Assembly: GCA_032622095.1 (NCBI GenBank)
Contig: CP136068.1
Span: 152,359,151-152,423,150, forward strand
Direction: 5' to 3'
DNA: 64,000 nt
DNA from: Siphonodentalium dalli
Lineage: Eukaryota; Mollusca; Scaphopoda; Gadilida; Siphonodentaliidae
Shown: positions 32,643 through 43,900 of the stretch, piece by piece
Layout of the letters: each line of letters starts with the position of its first letter
Position numbering within the stretch: position 1 is the first letter of the stretch
The notes under the pieces: generated by a model
Told to the model about the DNA's origin: nothing
Database searches by the model: none
Seen by the model: only the letters and a program-made list of their open reading frames with translations
Made by a program: the position numbers and the translations under genes

Positions 32643-32986
32643 CAGCGACCAGCCTAGAAGTTTCAAATTTGGAGAAGTCACTTCTCCCTGTTAGATTATT
32701 AGGGAGAAGTTGACTGTTATCAGGGAGAAGTCATTAAGTCTGATGTTCAATTTACTCTCTAATGTCACCTTTCTGCACACACAGTGACCCAATAAGTATT
32801 ATGCAATTCCAGAACCCATTTATGTTGCCATTATAATGAGTAAGTACACCATTATTATTAGTAAATACATTTCAAATATGCTATTTTGAAATATGCATAC
32901 ACTGGCATATGAGAGAGAAGTAACTTCTCCCTGGGACAAAAATAGGGAGAAGTTGTCTCTAAAGTCGCACTTTAGGCTGGTCCCTG
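32643..32986. mobile_element. Family F hAT-like element
   Basis: A 344-bp element from CAGCGACCAGCC to GGCTGGTCCCTG. The flanks ACCTAATT and ACGTGATT match at 6 of 8 positions. GAGAAGTNACTTCTCCC-type sequence is at both ends. Confidence 0.83.
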
Positions 32987-33230
32987 ACGTGATTATTTGT
33001 GGGAAGACGCTCCTAACAATGTCAGTTATTGGGGAGTGTTTGTCACGATTAAGTCTAGTGTCCGCCTTCGTCCTACCGACTATGAAGTTCTTGTTATGTA
33101 ATAGTTACATTCCCCAGTCTCATGTTAATAGCCTATTAAGGCGCTGTCATTGAATTTGCTCTTGACACATGAGCTATCGTTCAACCGGTTTATCTTGTCG
33201 GGTTTAAAATATTCATCCCGTCTTCTTCAG

Positions 33231-33275
33231 CTGGGTCCATCCCAACGAAGTTATGTTTTCATATACCAAATTTCT
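33231..33275 (+). CDS. Very weak candidate exon
   Basis: A pyrimidine-rich acceptor (CATCCCGTCTTCTTCAG) precedes an open 45 nt reading LGPSQRSYVFIYQIS, with GTACCT as a poor donor. CATCCCAACGAAGTT also recurs as CATCCCAATGAAGTT at 31768, so this may be repeat. Very low confidence. Confidence 0.12.
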
Positions 33276-33429
33276 GTACCTGTGTGGGTGTCCTGATTCA
33301 ATAACTAATATAAAGCAGCATATGGTACATTGTATCATATTCAAAATCTGGTATGAGGGGTGGCAGAAGCACTGGGGGAAAAGGGGGCAGAACTTTTAGA
33401 AGGGAACTTTGCACAATGTCAAGTATGCT

Positions 33430-33535
33430 TTCCTACAGGGGGTGCCTTGAGGGCAACTTGGGATACATCTTCTCCCTAAAATATTGCACTTCTCCCAATT
33501 TTTGTCCCAGGAAGAAGTGACGTTTCTCTCAAATT
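33430..33535. mobile_element. Family F fragment
   Basis: CATCTTCTCCCTAAAATAT and TGTCCCAGGAAGAAGTGACG recall internal F sequence. The termini are absent. It abuts the A copy at 33540. Confidence 0.4.
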
Positions 33536-33539
33536 CATA

Positions 33540-33719
33540 CAGTAATGTCGTAAATAATCGACTCCTTAACCACAGCAGAATTATGGGTAATTTTTCAGGA
33601 TTTAGTCGGAAATATGGCTTGTTGCCATTCATGGCAACAAACCATATTTCCGATTAAATCCTGAAAAGTTACCCATAATTCTGCTGTGTTTAAGGAGTCG
33701 ATTAATTAGGGCATTACTG
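33540..33719. mobile_element. Family A foldback, centre shortened
   Basis: TA-flanked, ends CAGTAATGTCG and GGCATTACTG. The inner tip, from the GAAAGCTCTC region, is deleted, leaving GCCATTCATGGCAACA. Confidence 0.9.
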
Positions 33720-33827
33720 TATGTCCCAACAGCATCTTTAAAGTATATTTAATATAAATGGGCTCTTGTGTGGCATAATACAAATTGGATAATAGAAGGG
33801 TGATGTTGGGGCTTAAATTGAACTTCA

Positions 33828-33925
33828 GCCGTTGTTACTTCTCCCTGATAACAGTCCACTTCTCCCTAATCACCAAACAGGGCGAAGTGAATTCTCCCAA
33901 TCTGAAACCTCGAGGCTGGTCCCTG
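33828..33925. mobile_element. Family F right end
   Basis: GTTACTTCTCCCTGATAACA, CAGGGCGAAGTGAATTCTCC and the terminus GAGGCTGGTCCCTG. The left terminus is lost (AACTTCAGCCG may be its remnant). Confidence 0.6.
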
Positions 33926-34183
33926 GGTGGGGATCATGGGGTATTGGTGATCCTTTTAGGGGGGCAAGCTATGCCCTATTTTCTACCATATAGCTTCTGA
34001 CACATGGACATAATATGATATGATTTATTTGAAACTAACAATACAATGGTGTCTGTCATAAACATAGAATATGAGAATAACAAATTAAAGTAAATGTTTA
34101 GTAAGGGTAAGCTGACATATTATCATGATCGTAAGGTTGTTGTGACATATTATCATGATCTTACGTAAGGTTGTGGTGACATA

Positions 34184-34555
34184 TCATGGAGGATCAATTT
34201 GGTAGTGATTATAAAAATCCCTCACATATAAGTTTAGTCTTATGCATTTGTCTGGATTAAGCATCCTTTTCATTATTTTTTCAGATTCTGTAGAATATTT
34301 GTAGAAGTGATTAATATCTTAATATCTACCAAGTAACTTAGCTTTGCCATCAAATTATTTCTCTGATTTTCATTTCTTTTACAAAAGAGTAAAAAGTTTT
34401 CTTCATCTTCAAGTTGCCCACACAAGGAACATACGCGTTTGTAAATATCAGGTTTCCGACGTTTTTACTTATTGCTGTCAATGGCAAGTACATGTGACAA
34501 GATGAATTGATAGTGGAAGTGGATCAGGTGATAATCTTTTATTTTTATGGCTTTC
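34184..34555 (-). pseudogene. LINE ORF2 C-terminal remnant
   Basis: On the minus strand the conceptual protein contains RVCSLCGQLEDEENFLLFC followed by an R-rich stretch. This is the Cys-x2-Cys, EDE-x-F-L-x-x-C arrangement found at the C terminus of many invertebrate CR1/L2-like non-LTR retrotransposon polyproteins. A frameshift near 34300 must be crossed to continue through YKYSTESEKIMKRML to a stop at 34184. An in-frame stop lies upstream near 34470. The 5' part is missing, as usual for truncated copies. The clade cannot be fixed by eye. Confidence 0.65.
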
Positions 34556-34701
34556 GTTATGTCTTACCTTCAATTGTTTGGTTGGGTGGATATTAATTTC
34601 CATTATTTTTCTTGTATGAATACAATGCTTTGACATAAGAAATCAGCCCACGCTGGGTCAGTGAAATGTGTTCTTATTTTCAACTTTAGGGTAGTTGTTT
34701 A

Positions 34702-35021
34702 GCCCATTTTATATTAAATGGATTCTTCCACACAGTTAAAACAGTGTACATTGGAATAGTATAGTATTCATCTGGAGGGGATTTCAAAGGAAAAAAGCAG
34801 ACAACAGATCATAAAAGTACAGAAGGAGTCCTATTTATTGCAGGCAATTGTTCAGATAATAAGTTCAACAAATGACCAGGGAAATTATCAGATAATAAGT
34901 TCAACAGGTTGTTTGTTAATATCTGAACATTTCCTATGGGATAACTACTCATCAATGATGTTTCAGTTTTGAAAGGATTAATGAGGTAACTAATCATCAA
35001 TGATGTTTTAGTATAGAAAGG
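34702..35021. mobile_element. Family E element with duplicated right end
   Basis: Starts CCCATTTTATATTAAATGG after TTAG (a mutated TTAA). The interior has CATCTGGAGGGG and ATTGTTCAGATAATAAG. The right terminus occurs twice: ATCAATGATGTTTCAGTTTT at 34951 and ATCAATGATGTTTTAGTATAG at 34996. Confidence 0.78.
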
Positions 35022-35353
35022 TTTAAAATAGTGTCCATAGCAAAAACCTAATGACTAATAACTGTTCTGTGTCCTTACATAACCTGATGTAACTGCCTTT
35101 TCTTTGTGTGGATTGTCCACTTACTTTCCTGGCCACTGTAGTGTCTTGGGTGATTCAACATTCAGATGTATGAAAGAGAATGTGTGATAAAATACTGAGA
35201 GTTTTCCTCCCTCTGGCCTGATCATTGTACCTTGTATATTTTGGAGTGCTCTTATGCAATGCTAACATACTGTTGAAGGCTACAAATGAGCAAACACTAT
35301 GATTCGTGTTAAAATGTTGTTGATCTGAAGGATCTCCTCTCAATCGTGTTTAG

Positions 35354-35418
35354 CTTTAGATGGCTCCAACAATTTATTGTGCAATTGGAGAAGCTTGATG
35401 GAGATTTTAATTTCCCAG
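35354..35418 (+). CDS. Candidate internal exon, 65 nt
   Basis: The acceptor CTCAATCGTGTTTAG is moderate; the donor CCAGGTACAT is acceptable. The frame is open, starting in phase 2 and ending in phase 1, and reads FRWLQQFIVQLEKLDGDF. A C element begins 22 bp after the donor. Its phase would allow joining to the candidate at 55684. Product not recognised. Confidence 0.28.
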
Positions 35419-35440
35419 GTACATCATCCAACCACCTTAA

Positions 35441-35809
35441 CCCTTTACCCAACAAACCGGCCAAAACCGGCCAAATAAAGCTTCAACAGCCTAAAATATC
35501 TTCGGTCTGTCTCAATAGAACCATACAAATATGGATATCATTGGAACCGGCTCCTTGACCACATTGTGATAGTTACAGTTATGCCCTGTGCCAATGCATT
35601 CTCTTATATATGCGAGTCGACCATAGGTCGCCTCGCATATATAAGAGAATGCATTGGCCTTTTTACCATTTTTTCTTACATTCTTTAACAATTTTATAAT
35701 TTTTAATGTGTTAAGCCAATGCATTCTCTTATATATGCGAGGCGACCTATGGTCGACTCGCATATATAAGAGAATGCATTGGCACAGGGCCGTTCTGTTG
35801 GGTAAAGGG
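35441..35809 (-). mobile_element. Family C twin-hairpin element, inverse
   Basis: TTAA at 35437 and 35810. The asymmetric GGCCAAAACCGGCC end comes first, so it is inverted relative to the copy at 10350. Both hairpins are intact. Confidence 0.93.
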
Positions 35810-35813
35810 TTAA

Positions 35814-36821
35814 TCAAGTAGTGTTTACTACCTTTGGAGACATGGCATACAAACTACTTTATCAGGTTACAGTACACCAATTATTCTCCATAGGCGACAG
35901 TGTTAATGTCCGGGGCTATGCTCGGTTCCTTGTGAATACAGGAACTTTCTAACCTAGTCAATTTTGAAGAATGACTCTTCGGACCCAATATGACCCAAAA
36001 AAATGAATAGGTCCGTGTGTTTTTTCCGTCTTTAAATGTACCGCTTTTGATACTTCCCTAATTCCGCACAAAAAATTATCACCAAATTTTTAAACATACC
36101 CCCATTAAATGCCAGGTTAATTATTTCACCCACTCTGGATCAATATTCATCTAGGTATAATATTTCCATGGTGGCTTTGATTTTTTTCTTGTTTTTGCAT
36201 TAATTTTATCCCAATCATAATCAACCATTCAGCTGCCAGATGTGATATTATGCTGACTTTGTTGAGTGTGGGTGACAGCACACCAAGGGGGATAATTTTT
36301 TATATTTGGTGTACTATAACCATCAGTGGGGAGTATAAAATAGCGTAAAATCTGTTTTTAATCTCCTCAAAATAATCATCGTCATTCAGGTTCAGTCTTC
36401 AGGTTTATTTATCTTTAAAAAATTTACTCTCTTTTGTCTCTTTAAGGCAGGCATTGTGTGCAACATATGCTTTATAACATACATGTATCTTCAAGAGAAG
36501 TCGGCAATGCATTGTGGTAAATTGAGTTGTATTTTGTTGGTGTTTTAAACCAGGAATGCATTGTTAGTCATTATACCCCCACTCTCAAAGACTGTCCATC
36601 CGTTTGTCCATCGGTCCGGCTTCATAACTTGAACAAATATAGACCGATTTCAACAATTTTGTTGGTTTGCAAGTTGCTTGCCACAATATCTCAAATTAGT
36701 TAGCAAAGCAGGTCTGTCCCGATTTTTTGGTATGAGTTATGTGCCTTAGTTTGTTAATGTTTGTTAATGTTAATAACTCAGACATATGGGAGAATCTACA
36801 TGTATGTAAACCAAAGGTTAA
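35814..36821. other. Unassigned stretch with a GTCC-type repeat
   Basis: No supported gene. From 36570, TATACCCCCACTC with GTCCATCCGTTTGTCCATCGG and CTTGCCACAATATCTCAAA matches the motif family at 54465 and the block at 60960-61300. Confidence 0.4.
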
Positions 36822-37058
36822 CCCTTTGATGATGGGATCTGCACTGGTGCAGCATTAAAATCATGTGCCAGTGCATTCTCTTATATATGCTAGTCTGCCA
36901 TAGGGAGCCTTGCATTTACAGGTATAAGAGAATGCACTGGCTTACAAGGTCAAGGCAAATATTGTTAAGCCAATGTATTCTCTTACATATGTGAGACTCG
37001 CATATATAAGAGAACGCATTGGTACAGGGTTTTCGCAAAATTTCAGGAAGTGGAAAGG
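36822..37058 (+). mobile_element. Family D element
   Basis: TTAA at 36818 and 37059. It begins CCCTTTGATGATGGGATCTG and has both hairpins, the first with a short extra CATTTACAGG in the arm. Confidence 0.87.
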
Positions 37059-38423
37059 TTAAACAGAAATGATCATAGGATCCTGTTTTTAATTAGAACA
37101 TTTTTATCTTCCTGCTGTTGATTCTATAAACACATTCATAAAAATGTCACATACAGCCAAAATATCTGCAGTCAGATCTGTATGTGTGAAATTTAAGGAA
37201 TTAAAGCATTAAAGAAGGATTTAACCTCCTAACAGTGGCTCCTTGTGTTATGGCATGTGCCAAGTATGATTAGATACTAACAGACCACTCAAGGCAGAAT
37301 AAAAACAAGTTATATAACAGCACAATATCACAAGCTGTTACAAACTACCCCATTGTGAGATGGGGAGTCATAAAATTACACCAGGCCTGCAGGATAGCCC
37401 ATGACACCTGCTCCACATGACCCAGGGGACATTTATTGGACTATAATGAAACACCTTCAAGGTAGGCAATTATGACTTTTTTGTTGAGGGGTATGCCTAT
37501 GTTTTTATGTAGGTATAGGGTGTCCCTATATCACCAGCATGGGAGGTCTAGTGTATTATGTCAACATCCTTGAAGCAGTGTTGCTCTCAATTAAATAGTC
37601 ATTCGAGCCCTTCACTAGATCATGTTTTTTTATGTAAGATATTCATTTCCAATTAATTTGTATACTTACTGAGAACTGTCCTCCTAAAATTTCCCTTAAA
37701 AAAATATGATCAAATTCAATTTTTTTGACATTTTTATTGTTATATAATATGCGTACATTAATAGTAACATTATGTGGTCTTCAGTTTGCATAGACTTCTT
37801 CGGGTGATGTAATAGCTTAGCGATTAAGTAGTTTTCTATGTAGGTTCATCGAAAGTTGCCACATCCAGAGATTGGCTATACATGGAAACACCTTAATATA
37901 TATAACAGTTTATATTGCCAAGTCGATGTTGCTGATGGGTCACATGCCATGAAGGTTGGGCAATGGCGGAAATAGACAGTCTTTTCATTTGGATTTTGCA
38001 TATTGTTTTTTGCTTTCGGCATTTTGATTTCTGGTATAGTTACATAGACCTCATAATACAGGAAACGAAAACACCCCTGCTTTCTAATCACACAGCTATG
38101 CCAATAAGCTGATACATGTAATTGTCCTATCAACTCATATGGATGACCGATCACCTAAAAATGCAACATAAGGATAGACGGACAATCTCTTGTCATAAAG
38201 ATACACATGTGTATAATTTACAAGCTTTGTACATCTCACCCCTGGAGTACGCCCGCTGTGCTAAGAACTGGAGCAGTTTTAACTTTATTGACTTGGAACT
38301 GGAGCATTTGCTCTCTTCTTAATCAAAGGAACAATAAGCTAAATAATTGTTCTCAGTGGGGATATTCTGGGGAGAACTGGAGCATGACCAGCTTTGTTGA
38401 CTTCACAACAGGACCAAGTTTAT
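37059..38423. other. Unassigned stretch
   Basis: No recognised repeat and no supported gene. An AG/GT-bounded 36-nt segment at 37426-37461 is open but too short to call. Open frames near 37876-38430 overlap on both strands without splice signals. Confidence 0.3.
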
Positions 38424-38613
38424 CCCTTTAATGACGGGAGCTGCAGCATTAAATATCCTGTGCCAGTGCATTGGCTTACAATTTCAAGGTAAATATTGGT
38501 AGGCCAATTTATTCTCTTATATACGCGAGGCTCCCTATGGGAGACTCCCATATATAAGAGAATGCATTGGCACAGGGCCGGCTTTCCCAAAATTTCTGAA
38601 AGCTCCAGTCATC
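38424..38613 (+). mobile_element. Family D element, eroded
   Basis: CCCTTTAATGACGGGAGCTG at the left; the first hairpin is collapsed and the second intact (apex GGCTCCCTATGGGAGAC). The right end stops at AGCTCCAGTCATC. Confidence 0.8.
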
Positions 38614-38680
38614 TTCGTTAGCTCGGAAATCCAGAGTAAAACTAGATTTGATGGTTAAAATTAGATTTGATGGTTACTAT

Positions 38681-39045
38681 GGAAATAGTGTGTCTGTCAA
38701 ATTCACCCTCTGGGGACCTCATTCAACTTAGGCCTCATCTTCTGGGAAGTAACTATAGTCTCAAATTAACAATGTTTTTAGTTACTTTTTCCCTTCTGTT
38801 CAGTTTCTATATACTCTAATTTGCAGAAAATAAAATGCATAATCGAGGCGACTAGTGGGTGAACATCGCCAACTTCAACTGGGGAACTTCAATATGATAC
38901 TAGGTCTCATAGCAGTTGAGCCTAAGTAGAATGAGGTTCCCAGAGGGTGAATTTAGTGATGCTAGCCCACCATGCGGGATAGAATCACTAAATTCAACCT
39001 CTGGGGACCTCATTCTGCAAATGTCAGACACTATTGCCAGATTTG
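38681..39045. mobile_element. Family B long form
   Basis: The left palindrome is partly deleted (GTCTGTCAAATTCACCCTC). The full interior and right palindrome are present, ending GACACTATTGCCAGATTTG. Confidence 0.8.
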
Positions 39046-39924
39046 AGAGCATCCTCAATGGGTTGCTGATAAATTGAACATCATCCTCCTTTTGTGGCTA
39101 TCCTTGTAGAAATTTTAACAGGATTTAAGTCCCTATAGCTGCATGTTAATCCTGTTTGTTCCCCATCAGGTTGGAGGGCTATTCAATAGGATTCCCATTG
39201 ATGCAATTACTCCACATGGGTGGAGATTCCAAAAGGCCGATCAGATGGCGGAGTGTTGACGCGGGTCATTCTAATTGGTTGAATTGATGGTTTCAAAAAA
39301 ATCTGTCAGGAAGTTTTAACTAGACCAGGTTTTCTTCGTCCATGCCATGGTCCACCCCCTCCCCTCCTATAATCCATATTCATGCCCAACTTTGGAGAAT
39401 GGCTGTGCTTGATGGTGTGATTGCTGATGTGCATGTAGGATAAAGATGAAAATTTAAATGGCTTTGATCTAGTTGTGCTTAGAGTCAGGGACCTAGAATT
39501 ATCATGTTTGTCTATGAACAGGTCACTGAAATTATTATCCCTGATGTTGTTGAAAAGAGTGGCTGAACTAGAGGGTGATGGGCCTCTGGTTGGTTAGTCA
39601 GTATGCACATATATATATAGTGCATTAGGTCATCATATGGTGGAGCTGGTTCAATTCCCAAAAGGCACACAATGCTGATCCATACAAAGGGAGGATACCC
39701 TGATATGTGTAAGCTTGTAAGCTTGTAAGCTTAGTTGCTTAAAGTTGTTTCTACATGCAGTGATTTCTCAGTAAAATTAAACCTTTGGCAGGAAGTTATG
39801 TGGTGTGTGTACGATCAGTTCACAGAAATTATTCATGATGTTTATAACGTAAAGGATACCGGTAGTTATCTTGTTCTGAAGTTCACAAATACATTGATGG
39901 TCATGCAGCACACATTGCTTGCTA
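39046..39924. other. Unassigned stretch
   Basis: No supported gene and no family recognised. A short tandem of GTAAGCTT units lies at about 39709-39733. Confidence 0.3.
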
Positions 39925-40455
39925 GAGTAATGTCCTAAATAGTCGACTCCTTAAAGGGGGTACTGTACACTAAATCCGGTCATTTGTGGGACCATCTCCT
40001 TTTATACTCAACAGAATATATGCAACAAATGAATGAATTTTAGCCATGTATTAGTGTAAAATACTCATGTGCTGTATGAACAATGCAAATAACATGGTAA
40101 TTATAACGAAAATTAATTTATGACTCCAGCCATTTATTCATATTCGTTATAATTACCATGTTGTTTGCACTAATCCATGGCTCAAATTCATTCATTTCTT
40201 GCATACATTCTGTTGAGTATAAAAGGAGATGGTCCCATAAATGGCCGGATTTAGTGTACAGTACCTCTTTAACCAAAGCAGAATTATGGGTAATTTTTCA
40301 GGATTTAGTCGGAAATATGGCTTGTTGTCATTCATCGGAAAGCTCTCACTGAGAGCTTTCCGATGAATGGAAACAAGCCATATATCCAACTAAATCCTGA
40401 AAAATTACCCATAATTCTGCTGTAGTTAAGGAGTCGATTATTTAGGGCATTACAG
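39925..40455. mobile_element. Family A foldback interrupted by family H
   Basis: The left end GAGTAATGTCC follows TA (39923) and the right end GGCATTACAG precedes TA (40456). The H element sits in the TTAA of the outer left arm (TCCTTAACC). The rest of the palindrome, from 40273, is normal. Confidence 0.92.
39955..40268. mobile_element. Family H, TTAA-flanked foldback
   Basis: A 314-bp near-perfect inverted repeat with ends AGGGGGTACTGTACAC and GTGTACAGTACCTCT. Arms include ACCATCTCCTTTTATACTCA and its inverse. TTAA lies on both sides (39951 and 40269), where the family A consensus has one TTAA. Confidence 0.93.
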
Positions 40456-41791
40456 TACATAGCGCAGCCCTTGAAATTAACATTTTTCTTCTATGGCATT
40501 GCTTTAGAATTGCATGAAATTCTATATTGGCTTATATGGCTTTGTCTATGGCATTGCATTTTGCGGTAACTAATTTTTACGGCTGCATAGCCTATGGGTT
40601 AAAGCAATGATATCACAATGCTATATGACCCATATGATAATGGTATATTAGAGCATGTTAGTGGATTAAGTACTATACAGAAATTAATTATTATGATTAA
40701 AGTATTTTAACTTGTACCTAATCAAGGGCTGAACCTTATTCAATATTTGCACTACAATCAGGACAAATGATCATTCTGTGATATGGAGATGAACTGATCT
40801 GATATGTGTCATTAATTCATTCCATAAAGCTATCTAACACACATCATTGATCCCCTTAATGATTTCCATCTGTCAATAGCCCACCTCATTCACTGATAAG
40901 ACTATCATATACAGATTAGCTCATATTACAATCCTGGGTGTATGGTTCTGAGAAACAATAGATTTCTGAGCAAATCTGGCAGGCAATTGTTTGTGCTTTA
41001 TCAGCTGGCTTCAAATGAGCATTCCTTGTAATGAAAGGGAAACATGATATTGATATGCTGGTTGATATCAGCTATATATATATGTGGTGATTCAGGTGGG
41101 TTTGGATCAGACTGGTCTTATTTTTCCTCGAAATTTACTTATGCACAGTATTTATTCCCCGTTAATGAAAGTAGGCATTGTGAAATTCCAAAATAAATGT
41201 CCATAAAAAGGTTCAATGAAATTCTACAAAATCAATTGTCATGTGGCCCGAATGTATTCCAGAATGTATTCCAATACTTAATTGGCCTCATCTGGGAAAT
41301 TTCGCGCATCAAAATATCACTCTTATGTTAATTCACAGAATGAAAAATTGTATCACTACAGTAGGACCAGAATAAGAGGTTCAAATATTTAATTTAACTA
41401 GTAAAAATTATAAATGTACCAAACTTTTCTAATGATTTTTCAACAACAATTTAAACTGCATGTCACTTTAAATAGTTTGGTTTATAGCTTCATTGTACTC
41501 TTTATCATTGCATACCACCAAGCATGAATACAGCCAAGCATGACTTGCATACCACCCAACATGATCTATTATTATTTCATACCACCAAGCATGACATATT
41601 GCTATTGCACTGACACACGAGATTATCGACATCATTGGTTTTATAATTCCTCCTGTCGACCAAGAAATGATGCAATTATTGTTTTTTTTTAATGAATTTC
41701 AATCGACTAAAAGGACTGTTGAATGATTGAATCAAGAATCAGAGAAGAAAAAAAAAAACAAATTACCGGTACATGCAGGCTTCTGCAATAA
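40456..41791. other. Mostly unassigned, one dispersed segment
   Basis: CTTTAGAATTGCATGAAATT at about 40500 matches 22485 over roughly 100 bp with changes. GCATACCACCAAGCATGA-type phrases repeat at 41510-41600. No gene is supported. Confidence 0.4.
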
Positions 41792-42044
41792 GCTTGAAAT
41801 AGTGTGCCTGTCATTTGCAGAATGAGGTCCCCAGAGGGTGAATTTAGTGATGCTACCCCGCATAGTGGGCTAGCATCACCAAATTCACCCTCTGGGAACC
41901 TCATTCTGCTGAGGTGTAAGCAGAATGAGGTCCCCAGAGGGTGAATTTGGTGATGCTAGCCCGATGCTATGGGGGGTAGCATCACTAAATTCACCCTCTG
42001 GGGACCTCATTCTGCAAATGACAGGCACCTTATATCAAGGCTTG
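41792..42044. mobile_element. Family B double-palindrome copy
   Basis: Two B palindromes joined by CTGCTGAGGTGTAAGCAGAA, as in the copy at 59263. The flanks carry a 17-bp direct repeat, GGCTTCTGCAATAAGCT (41778-41794 and 42045-42061), longer than the usual 8 bp; part may overlap the element tip (AAGCTTG). Confidence 0.85.
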
Positions 42045-42197
42045 GGCTTCTGCAATAAGCTCATTTGCATTTTTAGCAACAGAAAACAATGAGCTTGTTC
42101 TGAATATTCTTGTTTGATTATTTGTGATATTGGAGATCTGTAATAACAAATAAAGAGATGATGTCAGAACTAATGAAGCAAACTTTGTCAATGGTTA

Positions 42198-42328
42198 CAG
42201 TAATGCTCTAAATAATCGACTACTTAACCACAGCAGAATTATGGGTAATTTTTCAGGATTTAGTCGGAAATATGGCTTGTTGCCATTCATCGGAAAGCTC
42301 TCAGTCGATTATTTAGAGCATTATACTG
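42198..42328. mobile_element. Family A, right arm mostly deleted
   Basis: TA-flanked, left arm complete to GAAAGCTCTC, then directly to AGTCGATTATTTAGAGCATT at the right end. TA was also gained inside the right tip (CATTATACTG). Confidence 0.87.
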
Positions 42329-42481
42329 TATACGTTTTAAATAGTCAGAAATCTTAATTTGTCGTTATTGAGAATTAAGATTACTTAATGTCACTTACTT
42401 CTGCTCAAACTGATTTAGAAATCACTCATTCATTACAGAACAGGGAGTTCAGGTAGCAATGTATGATCATTTTCAGCTTAA

Positions 42482-42734
42482 CTCTTTCATGACTGGAGCT
42501 GCGCTAATGCAGCTTAAAAAACCCTGTGCCAGTGCATTCCCTTATATGCGAGTCTCCCATAGGGAGTCTCGCATATATTAGAGAATGCACTGGCTTACAA
42601 GGTCAAGGTAAATATTGTTAGGCCAATCTATTCTCTTCTATATGTGATGCTCCCTATGGGAGACTCGCATATACAAAAGAAGGCATTGGTGCAGGGTTTT
42701 CACAAAATTTCAAGAAGCTCAAGTCATGGATGGG
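42482..42734 (+). mobile_element. Family D element
   Basis: TTAA at 42478, left end CTCTTTCATGACTGGAGCTG, both hairpins with shortened arms. The right end is degraded (CATGGATGGGTAGG). Confidence 0.83.
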
Positions 42735-43900
42735 TAGGTAAATTAGGTGACATATTTTTGAGTAAAAAAAATATTTCTAAAATTCACAATTGAAGGGTTG
42801 TATAATGATTTTTTTTTGGTAGAAAAAAAAATGATTCGAGCTCGAAAACAAGCAAGAAGCAAGTATTTTTTTTTAATACTGTGCACAGAATTGCTCCAAC
42901 AACTATCTTTTCCCAGACAATAAACCAATATTTGCACTGATTGATTGCTGTTTCATTCAATAATTTTTATCTGTTATTAGTTCTTAGATAAGACCCCATT
43001 TCTTAGTCTATGAAAACATTTATTATGAGTCACTTTTGTAATGAGGGATGTCAGTGCCACTTTAATCAAATAAGTCCTGATTATCTCCATCTGTTTATCT
43101 TGTTTATAGAGGGATGAGTTGTCTGAGTTACTCTCATTGACAAGCATCAGTTATCTCTCATCTGTTCATTAAAGGATCACATCCCACATTGAGGATCTGA
43201 TTTCCACGATGAGGATCTGATTTCTATGGCCATATTTAAGTCCAATCCAAGTTCATCCCATAAATGCCAATTTTACCAGATGAAATAATTTCTCTGTGGA
43301 TAATTTTGTCTTTAATGCCCTTAAGTTAGGCAACATATTTTGGAGCAGTGAAAATAATATTTACCAAAACAGAATCAAATTAGCTTTTGATGGAAATCTT
43401 ATAAGAATCACACTGATAGGTTTAAAATAAATTCTTTTTTGTACGAAAAAAATAATAAGTCTTGAAAACTGTGTTTTGAAAAAAGTATATCTTATCGACA
43501 GTGTCTTCACCTAGAAAATAAACCAATATATACTCTATCTTCTAACGCATCCACCAGCTCAAACATATTCACATTTCCCGAAGATTTAGTCTTTGAAAAA
43601 GATTGCTTGATCAGTGTTGGAAGAAGTTGTCTGAGTGCTACTTCAATCAAATAAATTCTCATCTGTCCATCTGCTTATCTTGTTTAAAGATGGATTGATT
43701 CTATGAGTTAATCTCGTTGGGATGGATTCCATGAGTTAATCTCATTGACAAGCATGAGTTATCTCTACATCTGTTCATTAAAGGATCACATCTCGCGATA
43801 AGGATCTGATTTCTGTGGACATATTTAAATCAAATCCCATAAATGGCGATTTTACCAGATGAAATAATTCTCCCTGGGTAATTTTGTCCTTAATGTCCGA
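42735..43900 (+). repeat. Diverged tandem duplication, period about 609 bp
   Basis: AAAGGATCACAT lies at 43171 and 43780. Shared blocks include TTATCTTGTTTA, TTGACAAGCATNAGTTATCT, GAGGATCTGATTT or AAGGATCTGATTT, and TTTTACCAGATGAAATAATT. The upstream A-rich parts (42760 and 43430) also correspond. Confidence 0.78.

Noticed and set aside
37426-37461. 36-nt AG/GT-bounded open segment (DIYWTIMKHLQ)
   Set aside because: Too short; such segments are expected by chance in 64 kb.
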